In this document: positions 1 to 8,299 of the stretch, in pieces
How the letters are laid out: every line of letters begins with the position of its first letter
How positions within the stretch are numbered: position 1 is the first letter of the stretch
Assembly: GCA_965279735.1 (NCBI GenBank)
Contig: OZ257260.1
Span: 1,736,001 to 1,800,000, forward strand
Direction: 5' to 3'
Origin: CAIUGU01 sp965279735
Lineage (GTDB): Bacteria; Pseudomonadota; Gammaproteobacteria; Steroidobacterales; Steroidobacteraceae
DNA length: 64,000 bases
Notes under the pieces: generated by a model
Seen by the model: the letters and a program-made list of their open reading frames with translations, nothing else
The model's database searches: none
Told to the model about the DNA's origin: nothing
Made by a program: the position numbers and the translations under genes

Positions 1-1
1 A

Positions 2-247
2 TACCTGCCGGATTCGGCAGCGCCCAAGGCCCTTCTCGCCAGCCTCGATGGCAAGACCTTCGCGCCGGTGCCGTTGATGCGCGCCTACCGCCTGAAAAGC
101 GGCGAAGAAACCATGCGTCCGGTGCCCACGAGCGAATACCGCTTCCTGCGCTGGGAACTCGGCGATCTCGCTGGCGGCGCCAATACCACTGTCACCGCGC
201 GCATGCGCATCACCGACGCACCGGCCCTGTCGGCCGCGTCGCGCTAA
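2..247 (+). CDS. C-terminal fragment of a large secreted/surface protein (partial)
   Basis: An open frame enters from the left edge and stops with TAA at 245-247, 21 bases before the next start. The visible 81 residues begin YLPDSAAPKALLAS and contain TFAPVPLMRAYRLKSGEE and EYRFLRWELGDLAGG, a beta-rich, Ala/Gly/Thr-containing segment that reads like the end of a DUF11/Ig-like repeat domain. Orientation, tight spacing and composition link it to the two repeat-rich genes that follow, so it is probably the first visible member of one operon for envelope or extracellular proteins. No start, signal peptide or full domain is visible, so the function is not assigned. Confidence 0.7.
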   Translation, partial: YLPDSAAPKALLASLDGKTFAPVPLMRAYRLKSGEETMRPVPTSEYRFLRWELGDLAGGANTTVTARMRITDAPALSAASR

Positions 248-268
248 CCGCAGGAAGGGAGTCCTCTC

Positions 269-2923
269 ATGAATACCCAGCCTCTCTTCAGCGCGGCAGC
301 CGCGCCCGGACACGACCAACGCGGTCTCATGCGCATGATTGCCATCATGTGGGCAGTGACGCTCGGCGCGTGCGCGATCATGATCTTCCTGCCGATCGGT
401 CTCGCGCATGCGGCCCCGCTCGCAGGCACGAGCATCGGCAACCAGGCTTCGGCCACCTACTCCGACGCATCGCAGGTCACACGCACAGTGACCTCGAATG
501 CCGTCGTGACGGTGGTGCAGCAGGTAGCGAGCATCAGCCTCGCCGCCAACGGCGCCCGGACGATTTCCATCAGCGGCCAAGTGCAGTATCCGCACACGTT
601 GACCAACACCGGCAACGGCACGGACACGTTCGCGCTGACCTCAGGCAACACCGGCACCTTCTCTTTCAGCTCGGTGGCTTACTACGCCGACGCGAACGGC
701 GATGGCGTGCCGGACAACAGCACGGCCATCACCAGCACCGGCCAGCTCGCTGCTGGCGCCCAGTTCAAGTTCGTGGCGGTCGGCACCGTGCCGGGCAGCG
801 CGATCTCGGGCAATACCAACACCCTCACCGTGACCGCCACCAGCGGCTTCAACGTGGCGGTGGCAGGTGTGAACACGGACGTCACGACGGTGACTTCGCA
901 GGCCGTCATGCAGGTCACGCAGTCGCTCGATGTGACCTCGGGCCCCTCGCCTGCCGGTCCGCGCACGATCACGTTGACTTACACCAACACGGGCAACACA
1001 ACGGCCACCAGCCTCACGCTGGCGGATGTCATCCCTTCCGGCTTCACCTACGCAGCAGGTTCGGCGCGCTGGAGCGGGTCGGGCAGCACGGTGCTCACGG
1101 ACAGCAACGCGGCGGATCCTGCCGGCATCACGTTTGACTACAACGTGACCAGCGCGACTCGCATCACTGCTGTCGTCTCGTCGATCCCGGCGGGCGCCAG
1201 CGGCACGGTCACCTTCCAGGTGAACGTCAACTCAGGTCTCCCCGCGGGTGCCAACTCCGCTACGGCGGCGACGGCGACCTACACGTACAACGACGGCAGC
1301 TCGACAGTGCCGAGCAACAACACGAACACCGTGCAGTACACGGTGAATGCCGGTGCCTCACTGACGATCAGCAGCCCGACGGTGCCGAGCGCCACGCAGG
1401 GCAGCACGGTCAGCTTCACGAACGTAGTGACAAACACGGGTAATGCGACCGACAGCTTCAACCTGACGACGGGTACCTCGACGTTTCCCGTGGGCACGAC
1501 GTTCCAGTTCTACCAGGCCGATGGCGTCACGCCGATGGTCGACAGCACGAGCGACGGCATCCGCGACACGGGTCCGGTGGCTGCGGCGGGCACCTACAAC
1601 GTGGTGATCAAGGCAGTGCTGCCTCCCGGCGCGACCGGCGGCAACTACACCGTACAGGTCATTGCGGTTTCGAAGAACGATGCGACGAAGTCCGCGACGG
1701 GTGTCGACACATTGACCGCCATCACGGCGAGCACCGTCGACCTCACCAACAACACGGCCGGCGGCCCTGGCGTGGGTGTCGGTCCTGAAGGTTCGCCTGT
1801 GGTCACCAACACCGTGAACCCCGGCGTTACGAGCCGCTTCACGCTCGTGGTTGCCAACGGCAGCACGCTGGCCGACAGCTTCAACCTGCAGGCAAGCACG
1901 GATTCGAGCTTCGCCACGACCGTGGTTCCTGCCGGCTGGACGGTGGTGTTCCGCGATACGAACGGCGCGGTGATTGCGAATACGGGCGTCATCAACGCAA
2001 GTGCGAACCGCACTGTGTATGCGGACGTAACGCCGAGTGCGACGAGCGTTGGCACATCGCAGCTTTACTTCCGCGCGATCTCGCCGAGCTCCGGCACGGC
2101 GGACAGTGTGCACGACGCACTCACCGTCAATACGGTCCGCAGCCTCAGCGTCACGCCGAGCAACACGGCCCAGGTGACACCGGGCGGCATCGCGGTGTTC
2201 AGCCACGTAGTCACGAACACCGGCAACGTGCTCGAAGGCGACGTGACGGGCAGCGCTACTGCACTGGCTTCGCTCAACAGCAACACGGCGTTCACCTCGG
2301 TCCTCTACTGGGACAGCAACAACAACGGCGTCCTCGATGTGACGGATCCCGTGGTGACCAGTCTCGCTACGCTTACCGGCGGCACGAATGGCGCCAGCAC
2401 GGCGGCCGGCCTGGCTCCGGGCGAAAGCGCGACGATCTTCGTGAAGGTGACCTCGCCTGCTGGCGCGACGCCTGGCACGGCAGATACGGCAACGCTGACC
2501 TTCACGACGACGGGCGTCATCAGCGGTGTTGCCGCTCCGGCTGTCCTGTCAGTCACCGACACGGTCAATGTCATCGTCTCGCAGGTCACGCTCGCCAAAC
2601 TGCAGGCGCTTGACGCGGACTGCAACGGCGTTGCCGACGGCAGCTTCACGGCAGGCACGATCACCACCGGTGCGATCCCGGGTACCTGCGTGCGCTACCA
2701 GATCACAGCGACCAACGCCGGTGGTACGGACATCGCCGATCTCGTGATCAGCGACGCAACTCCTGCCAACACGACCTATCACATCACGGTCGCGGCGGCT
2801 TCGACGGTGGGTTCGGTCACGGCTCCTGGCACCGGCGCAGCGGGCACCATCCAGGCGACAGTGGGCACGCTCACACCGACCCAGTCGGCCACGTTGAGCT
2901 TCGGCGTCCGGATCGATCCGTAA
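269..2923 (+). CDS. DUF11-type repeat-rich secreted protein
   Basis: The protein has 884 residues. The ATG follows a good ribosome site (AGGAAGGGA, 251-259). A hydrophobic stretch at about residues 28-48 ending in GLAHAAP looks like a signal peptide after a long N-terminal extension. The mature part is almost entirely Thr/Ser/Ala/Val/Gly/Asn-rich beta repeats carrying the recurring TNTGN signature (for example LTNTGNGTDTF, YTNTGNTTATS, VTNTGNATDSF, VTNTGNVLEGD) characteristic of DUF11/CARDB-like Ig-fold modules. Repeats with acidic DxNxDGxxD-type loops (YYADANGDGVPD, YWDSNNNGVLD) could bind calcium. No sorting signal or membrane anchor is visible at the C-terminus. It lies between a related fragment and a protein with an outer-membrane barrel, which suggests a surface fibre or adhesin-like role; that role is inference. 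Confidence 0.85.
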   Translation: MNTQPLFSAAAAPGHDQRGLMRMIAIMWAVTLGACAIMIFLPIGLAHAAPLAGTSIGNQASATYSDASQVTRTVTSNAVVTVVQQVASISLAANGARTISISGQVQYPHTLTNTGNGTDTFALTSGNTGTFSFSSVAYYADANGDGVPDNSTAITSTGQLAAGAQFKFVAVGTVPGSAISGNTNTLTVTATSGFNVAVAGVNTDVTTVTSQAVMQVTQSLDVTSGPSPAGPRTITLTYTNTGNTTATSLTLADVIPSGFTYAAGSARWSGSGSTVLTDSNAADPAGITFDYNVTSATRITAVVSSIPAGASGTVTFQVNVNSGLPAGANSATAATATYTYNDGSSTVPSNNTNTVQYTVNAGASLTISSPTVPSATQGSTVSFTNVVTNTGNATDSFNLTTGTSTFPVGTTFQFYQADGVTPMVDSTSDGIRDTGPVAAAGTYNVVIKAVLPPGATGGNYTVQVIAVSKNDATKSATGVDTLTAITASTVDLTNNTAGGPGVGVGPEGSPVVTNTVNPGVTSRFTLVVANGSTLADSFNLQASTDSSFATTVVPAGWTVVFRDTNGAVIANTGVINASANRTVYADVTPSATSVGTSQLYFRAISPSSGTADSVHDALTVNTVRSLSVTPSNTAQVTPGGIAVFSHVVTNTGNVLEGDVTGSATALASLNSNTAFTSVLYWDSNNNGVLDVTDPVVTSLATLTGGTNGASTAAGLAPGESATIFVKVTSPAGATPGTADTATLTFTTTGVISGVAAPAVLSVTDTVNVIVSQVTLAKLQALDADCNGVADGSFTAGTITTGAIPGTCVRYQITATNAGGTDIADLVISDATPANTTYHITVAAASTVGSVTAPGTGAAGTIQATVGTLTPTQSATLSFGVRIDP

Positions 2924-2931
2924 TCGGGCAT

Positions 2932-2961
2932 CGCCCGCCGCGCTTTCTCGCGCGGCGGGCG
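2932..2961 (+). terminator. strong GC hairpin after the DUF11 gene
   Basis: A perfect 12-bp stem (CGCCCGCCGCGC at 2932-2943 with GCGCGGCGGGCG at 2950-2961) encloses a 6-base loop nine bases after the stop codon. No T-run follows, so it may be a pause or a 3'-end stabilising hairpin rather than a classic intrinsic terminator. Confidence 0.55.
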
Positions 2962-3337
2962 AACCTCCCGGCATCAGCATCCCTTCCTCCAACCCCGGCG
3001 CGACGCCCACCCCTGCACGGGTCTACCCGTGGTCCCGCCCGACAGCGCCAGCCAACACGTTGCTGGCCCAAGAGCACTCGTAGCTGCCTCAAAGCCGATG
3101 AATCGACAGGATTTTTGCGCAAACCCTGCGCAGCCCCTCCGCCACTTTCGACATAAGGCGACCGCGGCTCAGTCATCCCCTTAAGCGGCACCCATGGCGC
3201 CCCCCGAGACAGCGCGCTGATCCTGTGACCCCGCACGCAATTGCAGGATTTTCCCCGGATTACGTCACCTCATATCTGGCAATACCGGCTGAAATGGTAA
3301 AAATGAACCTCTACTTTTCATACCGTTTTCAAGCCAC
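2962..3337. other. intergenic region upstream of the 1653-residue protein
   Basis: About 375 bases hold no convincing gene. I see a small hairpin (CACGGGT/ACCCGTG near 3016-3031) and two similar CAGGATTTT blocks (around 3110 and 3244). The last 100 bases are less GC-rich, as expected of a promoter and leader, but I could not pick a confident -35/-10 pair. No clear Shine-Dalgarno precedes the ATG at 3338. Confidence 0.4.
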
Positions 3338-6300
3338 ATGAGCCTGAGGGCCCCAAGCGAAGGACGCACCCACAGCCTTGAATGCAAGGTCGGGATCGCT
3401 TTTGCTTTTTTCCTCAGCCTTGTCGCCCAGATGGTGTCCGGCGCCAGCATCGACAACCAGGCCGCGGCCCAGTATCGCGAGCTGGCTACCGGTTACAGCA
3501 TTCCCCTGCAGTCGAATGTCGTCGCCGTACAGACCCAGGTGCGCCTGCCCCGTATCCGGTTCTTCACCAATGCTTCGTACTCCAGGGAAGCGGTCGAGAC
3601 TGGCCTTCGCAGCCAGCTATTCATCGAAGCGGATGTGTATTCGTGCAACCGCGATCCCAACGTGGTTGAAGAGATCACCATCCTGACCCAGTCGATGACC
3701 TCACATGACTGGGAGAACCACGTGGCCACCGAGACGGGGCCGAATTCCGGCGTGTTCCGCTCGGACCAGGCCTGGACGACGGAAGAAGTGGTCGATGTTT
3801 CCCGTCATCTCTCCAGCAAACTCGAGTTCGAGCCAGGCCCCGGGGATGAGAATTCAATGCTCGAAACGGCACCGGACGACATCCTGCAGACGAGCACGGA
3901 TGGCTGCGGTGGCGGCGCTGTGGAAGACACCATCCTCGTTGACCCGGCCGGCTATCTGTTCGACAGCGAAACGAACGAGCCCGTCGTCGGCGCCAGCGTG
4001 CGACTGATCGACGTGACAGGCGAGGGCAACGGCGGCCATCCTGGCCAGGATGCCGTGGTGTTCGCCGACGACGATGCGACGCCGGCACCCTCGGAAGTTG
4101 TCACGGACGCGATGGGCCTGTTTTCGTTTCCTCTGGTTTCTTCCAGCACCTACCGCCTGGTCGTGGCCGCGCCGAAGCAATACATCCTTTCAAAGAAGGC
4201 GCCGGGCGCCCTGCCCCGCAACCGCCGGATCAACCTGCCGGGCTCGTTCGGCGGCGATTTCGTCGTGAACGAGGCGACGGGCGCTGTGCTGCTCGATATT
4301 CCGCTCGATCCCCTGCCACGCGGCCTCTCGGTGCAGAAGACCGTGTCGCAGTCTTCGGCCGAAGTCACGGACAGCGTTCAGTACACGATCACCGTGCGCA
4401 ACGTCAGTACCGTGGATCTTGAAGGCGTGACCGTCACCGACCGCCTGCCCGTCGGCTTCAGGTACGTGTACGGCACCACGCGCCTCGAAGGCACGAAGGT
4501 CGCCGATCCTGCCGGCAGCCAGGATGTGAACCTCGCGTTCGAGATCGGCGCGCTGGCCGCAGGTGATGCGAAGAAGCTGACGTACCGCACGCTCATTGGC
4601 CCGGGCGCGCTGCAAGGCGACGGCATCAATCGTGCGCAGGCTTCGAGCCGGGCGCCAACCGAAACGGAGAGTAATGTTGCCTCCGCCAAGGTCGACGTCG
4701 AAGCCGGTGTGTTTGACGATCGCGCGTTCATCCTCGGCAAGGTATTCGCCGACTGCAACGCGAATTCGACCAAGGATCCGGACGAGCGCGGCCTCGCAGA
4801 TATACGTATATACCTCGAGGACGGCACATTCGTCGTTACTGATACACAAGGCAACTACAGCTTCTATGGCATCAGCCCTCGCACGCATGCACTGAAAGTG
4901 GATCCGGTCACGTTGCCCGCTGGCGTGAAGCTGCAACCGCTTTCGCACCGGAACGCAGGTGCAGGCGACAGCCTGTTCATCGATGCGAAGCGTGGCGAGC
5001 TGGTCCGCGCGGATTTTGCGACGCAGGATTGTGCCAACACGGCCATCGAAACGCTGACCCAGCAGCGCGCACCGTCGACTGAACTGACCCGCAGCCTCAC
5101 AAATGAACTGAAGACTGCGACTGCCGCAGTTGCCGATGCACGCGCCCTGCCTGCCAGCGGGACGATTGATGCGCTGCATGCAACGACTGCGACTGCGGCT
5201 TTGCCCGCTGTCGAGCACATCGCTGCCGCCCTGCCCCTGGAGCAGCTGGCGACAACCATGACCAACCGGCTCGAGTTCATCGGCCTGAAGGATGGCGATC
5301 GAATCGGCTCACGCCAGCTCACGATTCGCGTCAAGGGCCTCGCGGGTTCACAGATCGCGCTGTTCGTTAACGAGACGGAAGTAGCAGCCGACCGCGTCGG
5401 CACACGCGTGGTCAACGACGCGAACCGCGCGACTGCTTTCGAGTTCGTCGGGGTCGCACTGCAGGCCGGCGCTAACGAACTGACGCTGACGCAGAAGGAT
5501 GGCTTCGGCAATCTGCGTGGCACGGAAACGATCCACGTCACTGCTGCAGGCGAACTGGCCCGCATCGTGGTTCGCCCGCAGGCGGAGCGCGCCTCTGCCG
5601 ACGGCACGTCGCTCGCGGCCCTGACCGTCACGCTGGAAGACGCCAAAGGCACCCCTGTTGAAACGCGGTTACCGGTCACGCTCGAAACGACCGCCGGTGA
5701 ATGGCAGGTCGCGGATCTGGATGCCAATGCCCCAGGCATCCAGACCTTTCTCGACTCGGGCAGCACGAAACTGATGCTGCGTGCACCGGGCACGGCAGGC
5801 GACGCGGAAGTGCGCGTGGTCGGCGACTCATTGTCCGGCCGCGCCACTGTTTCGTTCCTGCCAGCTCTGCGTCCCCTGCTTGGGCTAGGCATCGTCGAAG
5901 GCACGCTTTCCCTGAACAAGCTGAGCCTGAAGTCGATAAGTCCTGCGCGTGCAGACGACGGCTTCGAGGAAGAGCTGTCGGCAATCGCCGGTGGCGGCAG
6001 CAAGGACCAGATCGGCACTCGCGCCGCGCTGTTCCTGAAGGGCAAGGTGAAGGGTGACTACCTGCTCACCCTGGGCGTCGACTCAGAGAAAGACGCCCGG
6101 GAGCGCCTGTTCCGCGACATCGATCCCGACCAGTTCTATCCGGTCTACGGCGACAGCTCGACGAAGGGCTTCGATGCACAATCGACGAGCCGGCTTTATG
6201 TCCGCGTCGACAAGGAAAAATCGTACTTCCTCGCCGGCGACTTCACGACGCAGTCCATCGAAGCTGCCCGCAACCTCGGTGCCTATCAGCGCAGCCTCAA

Positions 6301-8299
6301 CGGCGTAAAAGAACATTTCGAGAATGGCGTCGTGACGGCCAACGTGTTCGCGAGCCGTGACAGCACACGCCAGATCATCGACGAGTTGCCTGGCAACGGC
6401 ACTTCGGGCCCCTACCCGCTTGAGCAGAACGACGTGATCGAGAACAGCGAGAAGGTCGAAATCCTCACGCGCGATCGCAACCAGCCCGATGTGATCATCA
6501 GCAGCTTGGCCCTGACGCGCTTCGCGGATTACGAAATCGACACCTTCACGGGGCGCCTGGTGTTCCGCGCTCCGGTGCCAAGCCTCGATGCCGATCTCAA
6601 TCGCATTTCAATCCGCATCACTTACGAAGTGGACCAGGGTGGCGAGCAGTTCTGGGTGAGTGGCGTGGATGCACAGGTCAAGGTGACTGAACGCCTGACG
6701 CTGGGTGGCTCTGCGGTCGAAGACGCCAACCCACAGGATGGTCAGCGGCTGAGAAGCATCAATGGCAGGTTCCAGATCGATACCAGCACGACGGCAACAG
6801 TAGAACTCGCCGATTCCGATACCGACTCGCACGGTTCAGGCACCGGCGAACGCGTCGAGATCCGGCACGAGAGCCAGGCTTTCAAGGCCCGCCTGTTCGC
6901 CGGCCGCACGAGTGAAGAGTTCTACAACCGCTCCGCGACGCTGAGTGCCGGCCGGCAGGAAGGTGGACTCAAGACAGCCTATGTGCTCGATGAACGCACC
7001 CGCCTGATCGCCGACGCGCTGCATTCGAGCGACGTCACGACAGAGGCGAAGCGCTACGGTGCTCTTGTCGGCATCGAACGCAAGGTTGGCGAGCAGAGCA
7101 AGGTGGAAGCAGGCTTCCGCCAAGTGAACGGCCAGCCTGCCGCCGCAGACAGCGAGCAGACGAAGACGACCAGCTTCCGCATCAAGGGAACGACGCCGTT
7201 GCCGGGTGTGGAGAAGGCGACGATGTACGGTGAGTACGAGCAGGATGTGACCGAGCAGGACAAGCGGCTCGCTGCCGTGGGCGGCGACTATCGCCTGACG
7301 CGCAACAGCCGCATCTATCTTCGTCATGAACTGATCTCCTCGCTCACCGGCCCGTACGATCTCGACACGGCTGTCCGCCGCAACGCAACTGTGCTCGGCA
7401 TCGATACCAGCTATCGCGAAGACAACCGCGTGTTCAGCGAATATCGTGTGGGTAATGCGATGAGCAGCCGGGAAGCCGAAGCCGCCATCGGCTTGCGTAA
7501 CCGCTGGACACTGGCTGACGGTCTGCGCGCCAATACGAGTCTTGAAAAGGTAGACGCGCTCTCGGGTAGTGGCGAAACCGAAAGCACCGCCATCGCGGGC
7601 TCGCTCGACTACACCCGCAACCCTTTGTGGAAAGGCACCACGCGTCTTGAACTGCGCCGCACCGAGTCGAGCGACACGCTGTTCTCCACGTTTGGCCTCG
7701 GCTGGCAGTTCGCGGATGACTGGGCGCTGCTCGCGAAGAACGTGCTTGCAGTCACGGACTACGACAACGCGCAGGCCGACCGCCTGCAGGAACGCCTCCG
7801 CGTCGGCGTGGCATACCGGGACAATGCAACGAATCTCGTCAATGCGCTCGCCCGTTATGAATTCCGCCGGGAGACAGGCACCGCAGAAATCGGCGCTGCC
7901 CGGACCGTGCACATGCTGTCGATCCACGCGAACCGGCAGATTGCCCCCGAGATCGTGATCAGCGGTGAGTACGCCACCAAGTACTCGCTCGAAACCGTCG
8001 ACGGCGAGATCATCCGGGGCCATGCCCACCTGGTCGCCGGCCGGATCACCCGCGATTTCGGCAAGCGGTGGGATATGGGTCTCGCCGTCCGCAACCTCTT
8101 CAGCGGAGAATTCTCCGCCAATCAGTACGGATTCGGCGTCGAGGCGGGCTACCTGGTCATGGACAACCTGTGGGTTTCAGCGGGCTACAACGTGGTCGGC
8201 TTCTACGACAAGGACCTGTCGGCCGACGAGTACACCCGCGAAGGCGCTTTCATCCGCATGCGCTTCAAGTTCGACGAAATCCTGCTGGGCAAGTTATGA
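3338..8299 (+). CDS. giant DUF11/SdrD-B-like protein with C-terminal outer-membrane beta-barrel
   Basis: The protein has 1653 residues. A signal peptide is likely at about residues 18-34 (hydrophobic, ending VSGAS); the ATG at 3338 lacks a good ribosome site, so the true start could lie slightly downstream. Order of parts: beta-rich N-terminal domain; carboxypeptidase-regulatory-like segment (about 205-300); one DUF11 repeat (about 330-440, with LPVGFRYVYG); an SdrD B-like domain (about 460-560, with GKVFADCNANSTKDPDERG); Big/Ig-like domains (about 640-850). From about residue 855 on, it alternates hydrophobic/polar strands rich in Tyr, Arg and Glu (for example YPVYGDSSTKGFD), as in outer-membrane barrels, ending FIRMRFKFDEILLGKL. 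Its stop overlaps the next gene (ATGA). I infer an outer-membrane platform for the neighbouring repeat proteins; a secretion or anchoring role is not proven. Confidence 0.85.
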   Translation: MSLRAPSEGRTHSLECKVGIAFAFFLSLVAQMVSGASIDNQAAAQYRELATGYSIPLQSNVVAVQTQVRLPRIRFFTNASYSREAVETGLRSQLFIEADVYSCNRDPNVVEEITILTQSMTSHDWENHVATETGPNSGVFRSDQAWTTEEVVDVSRHLSSKLEFEPGPGDENSMLETAPDDILQTSTDGCGGGAVEDTILVDPAGYLFDSETNEPVVGASVRLIDVTGEGNGGHPGQDAVVFADDDATPAPSEVVTDAMGLFSFPLVSSSTYRLVVAAPKQYILSKKAPGALPRNRRINLPGSFGGDFVVNEATGAVLLDIPLDPLPRGLSVQKTVSQSSAEVTDSVQYTITVRNVSTVDLEGVTVTDRLPVGFRYVYGTTRLEGTKVADPAGSQDVNLAFEIGALAAGDAKKLTYRTLIGPGALQGDGINRAQASSRAPTETESNVASAKVDVEAGVFDDRAFILGKVFADCNANSTKDPDERGLADIRIYLEDGTFVVTDTQGNYSFYGISPRTHALKVDPVTLPAGVKLQPLSHRNAGAGDSLFIDAKRGELVRADFATQDCANTAIETLTQQRAPSTELTRSLTNELKTATAAVADARALPASGTIDALHATTATAALPAVEHIAAALPLEQLATTMTNRLEFIGLKDGDRIGSRQLTIRVKGLAGSQIALFVNETEVAADRVGTRVVNDANRATAFEFVGVALQAGANELTLTQKDGFGNLRGTETIHVTAAGELARIVVRPQAERASADGTSLAALTVTLEDAKGTPVETRLPVTLETTAGEWQVADLDANAPGIQTFLDSGSTKLMLRAPGTAGDAEVRVVGDSLSGRATVSFLPALRPLLGLGIVEGTLSLNKLSLKSISPARADDGFEEELSAIAGGGSKDQIGTRAALFLKGKVKGDYLLTLGVDSEKDARERLFRDIDPDQFYPVYGDSSTKGFDAQSTSRLYVRVDKEKSYFLAGDFTTQSIEAARNLGAYQRSLNGVKEHFENGVVTANVFASRDSTRQIIDELPGNGTSGPYPLEQNDVIENSEKVEILTRDRNQPDVIISSLALTRFADYEIDTFTGRLVFRAPVPSLDADLNRISIRITYEVDQGGEQFWVSGVDAQVKVTERLTLGGSAVEDANPQDGQRLRSINGRFQIDTSTTATVELADSDTDSHGSGTGERVEIRHESQAFKARLFAGRTSEEFYNRSATLSAGRQEGGLKTAYVLDERTRLIADALHSSDVTTEAKRYGALVGIERKVGEQSKVEAGFRQVNGQPAAADSEQTKTTSFRIKGTTPLPGVEKATMYGEYEQDVTEQDKRLAAVGGDYRLTRNSRIYLRHELISSLTGPYDLDTAVRRNATVLGIDTSYREDNRVFSEYRVGNAMSSREAEAAIGLRNRWTLADGLRANTSLEKVDALSGSGETESTAIAGSLDYTRNPLWKGTTRLELRRTESSDTLFSTFGLGWQFADDWALLAKNVLAVTDYDNAQADRLQERLRVGVAYRDNATNLVNALARYEFRRETGTAEIGAARTVHMLSIHANRQIAPEIVISGEYATKYSLETVDGEIIRGHAHLVAGRITRDFGKRWDMGLAVRNLFSGEFSANQYGFGVEAGYLVMDNLWVSAGYNVVGFYDKDLSADEYTREGAFIRMRFKFDEILLGKL

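Noticed and set aside
6836..8029. 397-residue minus-strand open frame opposite the giant surface protein
   Set aside because: No ribosome site, signal or domain; it mirrors the coding strand.
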